Positions 29,846 to 41,800 of a stretch of 64,000 bases of DNA are shown in pieces. The notes under the pieces are model-generated. The model saw only the letters and a program-made list of their open reading frames with translations. It was not told where the DNA came from and did not search any database. Every line of letters begins with the position of its first letter. Position 1 is the stretch's first letter. Both the position numbers and the translations under genes were made by a program. Origin of the DNA: Erpobdella octoculata (lineage: Eukaryota; Annelida; Clitellata; Hirudinida; Erpobdellidae); assembly GCA_963978895.1 (NCBI GenBank), contig OZ022238.1, positions 7,177,150 to 7,241,149 on the forward strand, written 5' to 3'.

Positions 29846-32800
29846 GTGAGTGTGTTAAACTTTTATTTTATTAAATATGAATGTTAAAAAGCCTTACTGC
29901 CTTATTGTCTAATGCTAAAGCTATTTTTATCACTCTGGAGTGAAGAAGCTGGTATCTTTTGTCTAGCTCAACAGAGAGTTATAATATGCTATTGAACTAT
30001 GCTTATGAATAGATTTGGCCTTTAAGAAAGTTCAAACCCAACAATGATAGAATATCTACATTTCCTAGCCGTTACAGTTAAATTTCTCGGTAAAACACAT
30101 TCTGGTAACTGCATTGTCATTACATTTAATAGTGTTCTAGGAATTTCATGCTTGGTCAAATTATGATCAAAATGTAATTTATATGGAAAATAGCTACTAT
30201 AGCTCATGAGTTCAATGTCAACTACGTAGGCTGGCTCAATCTGGCTACAGCTAATACTTCAAGTTGAGATAAGTTATACTTAATTAACAACAACATTTCT
30301 CCCTTTTCGGCGAACAGCGATGCAAGCCGATCCGAAAAAATTTGTCCAGCCCCACTGAAGAGCTGCTCACTTGGCACGCTGGAAGCTGGTGCAGATAAAT
30401 AGCGTCTAGCTGGTTTTGCCAAATATGGAAACTGAAGCCTGTGAAATTTTTAATAACAAAGACTGAGTTTGATAACTTTAGCCAGTGAGCAAGTGAGCGT
30501 CAACAGATGTCACGTGTTGTTCATGCTTCATAATTAGACCCAACCATTGTTAGCCTTTTTGACTTCTGAAACTTTGTTGTTGACAAAAAAATGAAACACG
30601 TGTATTTTGTTGTCGAACTTTTAGGTTGTTATGGATACATATTCTATGCGTTGACCAAATTAGCATAGCTTGCAATACCACAGAATCTTTCAGATTGGCT
30701 TGTAGACAATGTTTTATTGTTGGTCTGCCTGAATTAAATTGAAAATGGAAAATTAAAAACACGATCAGTTATTGGGAGCTTCCATCCCAGAGAAATTAGA
30801 TTTTGTTCCGCACGGAATAAATCTTCATAGCATAATTGACATTTCAATGATTTCATGACAATGATTTCTGGCAATAAATCGAGTACCGCTTATTGACAAC
30901 AGCCTGCAATGCTTCGTTTCTTTTTCTTCCTTTTTTAAGGTTCAACGTTTTCGAGTAATTGGTCTAATTCTCCAATTTCTCCTTCATTTGACTGTGCAAT
31001 ATATAGTAATTTTTTTAAATAACATTAACACCAAGTTATTATGAATTATTTCTAATATGGAGCATAAACTGAAAAAATTCATATATGCATTCTCAGTAAA
31101 GTGCTCATGGATTAATTGATGTAGACTGGTATCCTATTAGAGGGCTGCACGGGGACAAACGTTTATCCCCATCCCCAACCATCCCCGTTGATAATGGTCC
31201 CCATCCCAATCCCCACACCAAAAATTATTATTATTTAGTTTATCCAGTTTTTAAGTGTATTACAACTATGGCACAAACTAATCCATTTTGAATGCACTTG
31301 CCATTTTATTAAACAGTCTCAAAATCGAATTAAACAGTATTTACACTGGTCATAATAAAAAGTAATCAAAACTAAAAAGATTTCAAAAGAGTCTGTGAAT
31401 AAATAAAAGTCCATCAACACTGTCACCACTTAGCTGGGTACTTCGCTCGTCAACCGTACGTACAGCTATGGAGAAGGCCAGTTCAGAAGATGTGCTGGCA
31501 GCAGGCACGCCCAGTAGTCCTGTGACAGTTTTTGCCATGTGGTTGTATTACTTTCCCAGTATGCCAACAGATCTTCTTGTGCACTGTCTGCACTAGCCAG
31601 GTAAGCATCAACCTGACAAGGAAGTAACATAGTAATTATGAAATGCAAATGCTACTACCTTCAGCTAAACACAAAGGCTACTAACTTCAGCTAAACACAA
31701 AGGCTACTAACTTCAGCTCAAAAATATAACAATTGTTTAATGTCATATATGATGCATTGGTAATACCAATTTGGTAACATTACTTTCTCATGTGATCTGG
31801 CTCCCATCTGGTGGCAAGCTCGATCCCTCTTGACACTGTCACCCTTTTCCAACCGGAAAGGTCTGGTTTGCCTCCCTCATCGTCTGGTTTGCCTCCCTCA
31901 TCGTCTGGTCTGCCTTCCTCTTCATCATCTGGTCTGCCTTCCTCCTCGTCTGGGCTGCCTCCCTCATCGTCATCGGCTTCCACAGATATTCCGTCATCAC
32001 TCAATACAAGATGTTCAAGAGATTTCATGACTGAAGACGCGCGGTTGCGATAGACACTGGACCATAATAATTCATTTCTTCTCCAGTACTAAAACCCATT
32101 CTAATTAGTTCTGTTTCAAATACAGAATTTGAATGGGGAAGAGTTTGGAAAGACTTTGCATTGGTTTTGTCCACCAAATTAGTGCAGAATGAAATTGCAA
32201 AGCAGGCCGAGAGAGGGGCACATTCTTTAATAGTGTCCAACAGTCTCCCTTTCCACTCTGTGAGCCTTTCCATGGTCTTAAACATACAACTGTGCCTGGG
32301 TCCAATCTTGCAGACAATATCCAACACTTTGGGATCAGACGTCTCAACCGTTTCTATAAGTCCTAGAGGCAAACTCACAATTGGAAATTCTTCCAACTTT
32401 GCACAGAACCTGTAATTGCTCAGCAAAAGGAATCCCTCTGGTACATGTTCCCTATACTTTATCTTTTCCCCTGTCAGCAAATCAAATGGTGCTGTAGGAT
32501 CTCTAACCTCAAAAGACATCTTCTTGAGACTGTTATTGTTATCCTGATTAACCTGGAAGACCTTAAGTAGAGAAACCAACGCGATGCTAGGTCATGTAGT
32601 AACTGCCTACCATAGACAATTTTATCTTATTTATTACTGCCGAAATAAATAAGATTAAACACTAGAAATGTTATTTCATTATGTTTTGCCGATACTGTGT
32701 ATAGGGGAAAGTGGGGTATTATGGGGTACTTTAAGAAGAAAATATAATTTAAACCATATTATAGTGGCAGAAATTTAATTTCTTTTCTCTGTATACCAAG

Positions 32801-35800
32801 CAGACATATTACTATGAGTTAATGAAACAGAGGTGGGGTAATATGGGGTACTTGAATGTTAGATATGTTCCAGCTTTCATTAAACCTAAATATAACAAGG
32901 ACAACAAAAGTAATTGTTATAAAACAATAACATAAGTAATAAAAACATTTTAAAAATATTAAATGAGGGTCCACATGTTCATTAATCACTGTCTCTACAT
33001 AAGTCACAGGAAAAATTTTCATTCTCAGTTCCGGCACACTGTGTGTGCCCAGTTCTGGCAGTCTACACACATAATCCATGTTTCACCATCATGGTCTTCA
33101 GAAAAGAGGCCACGACAGTAAATGCAAGGTGCATCATCATCTACTTTTTATTTTTTCGCTATCAACAACCGTTTCTGCTTCGGTTGAGGCTGATCAGGAA
33201 ACAAATTTGTTCTCTTTATTGCAGCATCTTTAGTCTGAGACTTAGGTTTTAAACTAGATTTGAATTCTATAGTCTCTGCCAACATTTTTTTGTAAGGAGT
33301 GCTGGTCAGAACTACAGTCGACACGACACTTAGTTTTTTAGTAATAGGTTTTGTACCAACCATTTATAGCAATACGGTCTTCTAGTAATAGAATTTTTTC
33401 AACGAAACAACTTCTTTCAATGCAAAATAAATTTCTTTTAATCCAAATTTTAGAGCACGATCAGCTTTCACATGACTTTCAGATCTTGTATTACTTAACG
33501 ACTTTACTGTTAATTTGCAACATTTTAATTCAAAAAATTTCCAACGCCCACGGCGTTATTATAATAAAAACTATTCCTTGTGTAAAATTTCAGCTTAATC
33601 TGACAACGGGAAGTAAGTAAAAATTTATTGCAAGAAATATCGGTTGCAAACTCCACGACCAACGACCAAGTTAAGTAAAAGCTTATAAAAAGGTGCCTTT
33701 ATTTCACCTTGCAAATATTTACACCTCAAACCTATTAGTAGTTAAGTAAACATATTGTGTCATCTATTTTGTAATGCAGTTTTTCAATCTGCCAGTGAAG
33801 TAGTAATAACACAAAGTGGTAAGAAAATTATCACGATAAACATCAGGGTGAAGTGTTTTCAAAAAGCTGTTTTATGGTCTTCCTCTTGTGAATGATTGCA
33901 CCACCATATTTTCCTACAGTCTTGTGCTTATCCACAACAAAACTGACATCACCTCTGTCGTTGCATTCCCATGGTTCAGCTGTTTCAGAGATCTTAAAAT
34001 TGGTCAACACACATGGTCTACAAGCATTCTCTGTTATAACTCGCACTATGATGTGGTCACGAGCTAGTAGGAAGTTTTCTTTTAAAGTGATTGATGACAA
34101 GTTACACTGCAAAATATTTTTCTCAACTTTTTCGCAGTAAGGACTGTTTAGATAACTTCTATAAAATTTAGGATTCAAGCTACGCTTAAACTTTAAATGC
34201 TCCTTTTCTGCATTGTAGCGGTTTTGTTCCCTTCTGCACGTTCTTTAAAGTCACACATCTGGTGTTCATGTAAAGTAAAGTAGCCTGTTTTCTCTCGCCA
34301 GACCCCTGAAGCATCTGATTTTGAGAAAGATGACAACTCATTGAGTGAATGGTCTGCCTCTTGTAATGCACGAATTTCTTTGGCTGGCAGAGATGCAAAT
34401 CCTTGGTTGAGTTGAACACTGTCCACAATTGCATGTCTTGAAAGAGCATCGGCGACGACATTATATTTTCCTGGTAGATATTCAATTTTGGTGTCAAACG
34501 TTGATAAGTATTGTACTTTTATGCGGCGACGTTCACACTTTGATGGTGTTGTGAAACGGTTTATGGTCCACTTTGAGTTTGATTTAACGACATGCCCTAT
34601 CTCCAAACTCATATAATTCAGCAATCACCAGTAACATACCAATATTCCAGACTGTAAGAAACTGTAATATGCTTGAAGAGCCTCAACATTAACCATCATG
34701 CTGAATATTGAAATTTTAAACTTCAGTTCAATATATATTAATATGCTCAAGCACAGACAAGGACTTCCATTACGTAATTTTTCAGAAGTTTGCGTAATTA
34801 CATGCATAATACCGAACTCGTTTCATCAAATCAATTCTAAGTGTCGTTGTTGTCCATGACAGCTTCTTTATTAATTGCAACTCGAAGGAATGGCTCTTTT
34901 TCCACCCCAGCCTCTGCCGCCTGACAACCATTTTGACACTTGAATGAATTTTGATATTTTTCTTGGTTGAGGCACTTGTCAAGAAGTTTTTAGCAGCGCA
35001 TTTTATAAACTAACATTTCTGGAGAATTAAATAATCTAGCAACATTAAATCTTTAATTTTGGAATTATATTAAGCACTAGCTGGCCTGGCGAACTTTGTA
35101 CAGCCTTGGAATCAATAATTGGTGTTAATTCAGTTGCTGAATTAAATTATTTATTAAGCTGAAATAAATACTCAAAATGAATTAAATGTTAATAAATAAA
35201 AAAAAATTAATTTGAAGTTATTTTTTGAATGACTTTACTGTCAATAGTGGCGTGTGTCCAATACTTCGCGCTACATGTGAGGAGATCCGTTTTGATTTTG
35301 ATGTACATCTTGTGGAATTGTCACTGAAGCATTCGACGAAATCGCTAAGTGGTCAATATATCTACAATTCTATTGTGAAGCGTCTGAATATCTATTTCTT
35401 TTTGTTCAAAAGCTATCCAGAGCTCCCACACTTTCTCGTCTTTTTCTAAACTAGTTTTTTTGTCTGCCTGAGAAGCTGTCCCGTGGCAAGGGAATCTTCC
35501 TCTACTGGAATAGCTTGGGCTTTCCCAAAGTGGATACCAACAACTTCGTAGAAGGTTGAACCTACCTTTAAGCTGTTGTTGAGAGAGCTACGCCAACCCT
35601 CTACGTCATTTTTGGTTTTGAGTTCAATCATAAATGAACTCCACTCTTTGGTTTTGAAAAGCCCTACTATCCAGGTTTTTTTAATGTACTCTGCAAACCT
35701 CTAAAACACACAATTAAAATTTTAATAAAAACCCGTATATTAGTAAATCATTACAAAAGAGTTTTACTTTTAATGAGTCCATCTGTATCTCTGAATATAT

Positions 35801-38800
35801 TTTGTCATATGTTTGAAGGATATATTCAGGGGGTAAATAAGGGAGAGCCATGAATTCCTTCACCTTATTGTATATTGCGATCTTCAAATCATACTTTGTC
35901 TTAAGACCAATTTCCTGAAAAAAACTACCTTTGATTTTTTTCTAATTAAAATAAAAACATTTGACTTACCGCTGCTTTCCTGTAAATTGCTTGCTGGAAA
36001 TGGAACAGACAGCCACGCATTTTCAAATCTGGAAAAACGTGTTTGGCCGCATTCCAAATTCCAATTTCAAAGTCCGCTGAGTCAAACAAATAATTATGCA
36101 TTATTAAAAATTGTTTTTTTGGTAAATACCGTAAAATCACATTTTCATTTTTACCCATTAATGATTTGATTACAATTCCAGAATCTTTTAGGTGTTTAAA
36201 TATTGAAATATAATCTGCCAGTCGCTTTCGCGACATAAAAGCAAACGCGACAGGAACCAACTTTATGGCCTTGTCTTTTCCGATTATCGTGTGAAGAGAT
36301 AGAAGCTGATAAAACAGTTTCCTCACTGCCTGGATAAATTTTTTTATGCAAACGCATTATATTAAAAATTATTTGATGGACTCATGTACCAATTCAAGTT
36401 ATATTAAACTTACTTTAAATGTAGCGTCTAAACTAAGAGAGTCATTCCGTTTCGCCAACTCCACCTGGTACCCAGTATAAAAAATGAGATGACGTTCCTT
36501 GTCTATTCTCAATTCTGCTTGATAAAAGTGAGGAGGGACAAGGTCTTCATTCAATTCAAAATATAAACTTCCAAGCTGATGAGGTTTGTTAATGCCCCGA
36601 ATGCGGTAAACATGCCTATTAAATAAAAAAAAAATTAAACTAAATGTTTGAATATCTAGCTACGCTGATACTATTGTCATATAATTTCATACCTTTCTAA
36701 AGTTTTATGAAGAAGCAGAAGAGACACATCAACTTTTGAATCCACAAGAACCTTGTTAACCACATCCACTGCAGACAAATGGGGTTGTGCAAGACTCATT
36801 GTGCGAATTTCTAGCATTACTTGTCGCTTCAACAAAAACACTTCACTTGGAGTGCAGACATGAAGATTTGTTTTGGGTATAGACCCCATTTTTTCTAATC
36901 AGTCTGGCAGAACATCCTTTTCATAAAATATTACGTGTATATTGTGGGAAAAAGAATAAGTACCATTGTACATGGCTACTTGAGCCACGCAGATAAGTTT
37001 CAAGTTTATAAAGCCTGTAAAATCGTCAGGCGACCCCCGTTGGGGTCGTGACCAACAGGTTGAGAACCACTGCTCTAAGCAATCCTGGTTCATTTTGCCT
37101 GTCATATTTCAACCCGGGCTGGAATGAAATAACCTCGAGAATGCTTTGTATTGTTACAGAAAGTCCTTCAGGGTGGTCATTGATGCAAAGGCATCCAGTT
37201 CCACATTGTCTTTTCAAAAAGCTGTAACATCTCGCAGAGGGTCTATATTTTAATTTATTGATACAATAATAATAAGACACAGATTATTATTCAAAATGCT
37301 GCAAGTCATTGTCTTCCACTTTTCTACGTTTATTTCGGTTTTAGGAACACGAGAGTTGAGAATATCAAATGTGCCATCAAGCAATGGAATCATATCCACT
37401 GGTACAACCAACTACCTAGCATTTTTCCAAATAACCAAAATTAATTAGTAAAATAACTAAAATGGATGACAAATATGTTATCACATCAACAGTAATAAAT
37501 AATTACACCTACAATTTTGTCAGTTTATCCAATAAAAAGCTCACAAATGCCGACAAATTCTTGACTTCCCAGCTAAAATGCTATCAAAACAAAAAAAGCA
37601 TATGGACACTACTGTTTTCAGTGCCAAGAAGCAACAATCTTCACTGGAGCATTTCTTTGGAGGAGGAGGATTAGTCCCACCGATATATTGTTCCATTTTT
37701 GCTTCACTAAGTGCTTGTTCATCTTTTAATACCGAGATGAAGATCCATATTGTTGGGTGGCAAGCTCTTATCAGCTCGGCAAAGCTCTCGATGCCGTCCC
37801 TCACACGAGTTGTTGGTTTATGGCAAGCCAGTAAGGGCAGCGTTGTAGGAATTCCAAAGCCGATGGTGGAGAAAATGTGGAGGTCTGCGCCGACGCCGAT
37901 AAGACCTGCCAATCCACGTGTCTTCAAAATAATCAAGTACAGGGTGATTTTCAACAGGAAAATTTTCTGAAAGCTGCTGAAAACTTTTCACAATGTCAAC
38001 GTTTGAAACAAAAGATAAGGAGGAAACTATTCTCATTTTTAAGGCCAAATCTATCTATCTTGTTCATATCTATGCTGAAGCCACTAACCTGGATGTTTCG
38101 TCATAAGCACTGGCTGAAATGGAAAAAACACCTTTTTTGCTCTGAAGCTGGAAACACATTATGGAAGGCATTAATTGTAGCTAATTCAAAATCCGTTGTT
38201 ATCAACTCAGATGCAAGGTTTTCTTGCAGGTTCGTGAGCTGAACTAATAACCGCTTATAAGTTTCTTTAGTTTTTGAGGGTAAAAATGGCAGGATTAACT
38301 CGATCTTCACTAATTCCATGAATTGTGTATAGGTGATGAAACAAATGAGGAACAGTTTTAAATGTTCCATCAACATACCAATGCTGAGAGCAGAGAAGGA
38401 GCTGCATGTTTCTTTGTGTCAACAAATTAGAATTCAGTTGGTCCATCATAGCTGTAGTACATTAAGAACTGATCGTCATTGTGAGTAATTTGATATTCCG
38501 TTGGAATTTACAACTCGGCAAATGAGTTTTGATTCGGTGGTCGTCAATCAGCAAGACGTCAGGTGTATCGAATGGTCTTTTCAACGTGGTAACAGTTGGC
38601 AATTGTCCCATAACTGCCTGCGACAAGCCGAGTGGATTACAATTCGATGAGGGATATTTTGCGTAATTCTCGTCTCTTTAATTTCATTGATGACCTTTAT
38701 TGCATTGATTCTAGCAGCGTTTCCAGCATGATTGTGTTCACCAACTCTTTCTAAAATCTCATCGTTTTGAGTTTGTTAACATACTCGACACCTAAAACGT

Positions 38801-41800
38801 TGAAATTGTTTGCATTTCCAAAATGTTTTATCTCCTGTAACTGCATCCTTGACAAATAAATGTCCTGAGTCGACTAGCTTATTCTTTCCTTTTTCAATTC
38901 TAGGATGAACAAAATATAGCCAGGGTTGATAACAATCACTTTATATAGCAGCTAATCAAGGGCACTGTGGCAAGGCCATAGATATCTGTGGGAGAGGCTT
39001 ATTAAACCATTAAGCTGATAAGAGCAATTAACGATTACTTGCCTCACCTGTTGTTTTTCCATCATCATGCGATTGCAGCTGTCTTGGTTCTTCCAGTTCA
39101 AATAAATGTCCTGAGTCGACTAGCTTATTCTTTCCTTTTTCAATTCTAGGATGAACAAAATATAGCCAGGGTTGATAACAATCACTTTATATAGCAGCTA
39201 ATCAAGGGCACTGTGGCAAGGCCATAGATATCTGTGGGAGAGGCTTATTAAACCATTAAGCTGATAAGAGCAATTAACGATTACTTGCCTCACCTGTTCA
39301 TGAGAACCTTCGTCGGCGCAGCAATGTCCAGGCCGATGACCAGGTCCGAGGTGTTGCTAAAATTCTGCGCCATCACGGCGCTCGACAGAGTAGTCACCTC
39401 GTCCACCACCAGCCGTCGCTTGTGTCTTGCCTTTCTAATCGTACCTGGTTCAATGAGCGAGTGCAGTCAATTTAAAAAACAAGTATTCAGAAAAAAAGTC
39501 AAGTGTAAAAAAAAACCTTTGTTTCCTTTTTAACACAACCGACCGTTAATATCCTACCGACTGAAATTTTGAATTTAACAGTGCCGTGAAGCTTTTAGCA
39601 AGCTGCTGTTTATGTTTCACGTGTAAAATCATAAATTACTATAAATTACTGTAAATTAATTGCTTAATTAATGTCAGAAACATCTCTATAATGCATTGCC
39701 TTTCAACATAAGTATGTCATGAAAGTTTAAGAACTCTAGGTGGTCTGAAAGAAATCAAAATTTCAACTCCAAAAAGTGTGAAGTTGAATAAAAGCAATTA
39801 AAAATAAAATTAAAAATAAATACCGCGTATCATACGAACGTCGTATTGAATTACGAAGAACAACAAACGGACACGGAAAATAAATTAAGTAAATGCGTAG
39901 CGCAGTGTCAATGCGAGGCCGGCCTCTCTGTCTTGAACAGTCCATTTGTTTGGGTCGAAGACGCACCCTGCTGCTAACCATTGAGTGGTCAGTGTCGCAG
40001 TCGGCACTGTGTTAGCTGCGCGCGAGGAGCACGCAATTCAGCAAAAATTACAGAAGCATTTGATAATTATAACACAAATTTTCATCATCATAGTAACTAC
40101 ATACATCTTTTGTTTACTATTTACTGTGGCAATTTTTTTACGATGTAATGTCGTTATGAAATTTTTCAGCATGTTTTTAATTTTTTAAATTAAATTTCAC
40201 TTGTTTACATGCTTTTATTAACTTTCACTTGCCTGGATGTCCATAATTTAAAGAAGCATAACAATAATGATGACATGCTTTTCCACCGTTCCCGCAATAC
40301 AAACAATAGTTTGTCATGTTGTCCGATGCCAGCAGGATTTCTTTTAACCACTGCTTCCTTTCACTATCTGGATTAAAAGAACCACTCAGATCTTCTCCAC
40401 GATCCAGTCTTCTAATGAAAACGTCTACAAAAATACCACAATTGTAGGCATCATTCTGATGCTTAGTCATGGGTGGCTTTTTAATGTTTAGACGTGATGG
40501 ATTTATAAAAAAGCATTATTTTTCAAAAAAAAAAGTTTGTTAGAATACGCAGGAGGTGTTGACGAGTAGCCACTTTGCATATTTTTGAATATTTTGTACA
40601 ATTAGCCACAGTGAGCTAAACTCGATTGTCCAATCGCAGCGTCTGTTTATGTTTCGGTTTGCTCGGAGAAATTGGTATACGGTCCAACGTTTTATTCGAT
40701 AACTTTTTTATTTATTAACTTTGAGAAGCGAAAGTTATATTGTTGGATTTGATATTGAATTATCTAAAAACAAGCAGTTTAAAACAAATTCGATTTTCTC
40801 AAAGAAGAGCCAAGGTTGATTTTATGCAATTTTCGGCGGAAAATCGTCGTTTTTCGCTTATAACTTTTTTATTTGTTGAACCGAAGACAATCCAAATATA
40901 CCATTCGATTTCATTTTTTATACCCCATCCAACAATGTATAGCATAGCCCCAGAGCAAACAATTTTTTTTTAATTAGCATTGCCAGCCTCGAAGATATTC
41001 AATTCAAAGTACAATTTCATTAAGCGCTTCCTTATCGACAAAGTCCATTATGGGAGCGCCATGTGAGAGTCATGTGCAAAAATAAAAATAAAATAATAAT
41101 GGAGGTGTTGTACAATATTGAATATTAATTAGTGGAAGAAATAAAGTGCCAACCTTAGCATAATAATAATATATTTATATAGCTCCAGGAAAGTCTGAAG
41201 CTCTTACGAAGGTTCCTTCAGAATAAAAGTTTTGAAATAATAAGTTTTAAGTTTTGATTTAAAAATATTGATGTTTGAAGAGTCCCTGTTGTCCGGAGGA
41301 AGGGAGTTCCAAACGGCTGGGGCAGTTTGGTGGAAACCATGCCTTGATATGTTGAATTATTGGATTATTTATAATGTATGAATTAATGGATTCTCTTCTG
41401 TGGTTTGATCTGGGCTTCCAAATTCTGTTTATAAACAGTTTGTTGTGAAGGGGTTTGGTGATAGAAAAACCAGTGCTCTCCCTGATATGCAGCAGTTGTT
41501 TGGAGCTGTATGTAATCTAAATTTTTTGATTGATAACCAAAAAAACCTTTTAACATTTGTAATTCAGTCTAGATATTTTTGAGGCTATTGTAATCGGACG
41601 GAAGTCTCCTGGCTCCTTCGGGCTCTGACATTTTGGGATGTTCAGGGCTCAGACCAGAGGCAAACTATAATGGAGTTCAAGATTGTAATACCCAATGAAA
41701 CCGGCAGATGTTCGGCCAACATCCATAGGTTGAATAAGATGACCAGCACCCTCGGACAAATTTTCTTTAATTGGGCTAGTGTCACCCCGTCGGGTCCCGC

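Noticed and set aside
37541..37970. Separate genes on both strands at 37.5-38.0 kb
   Set aside because: The minus-strand text is the C-terminal part of the FLYWCH-MULE relic in shifted frames; the plus-strand frames are shadows.
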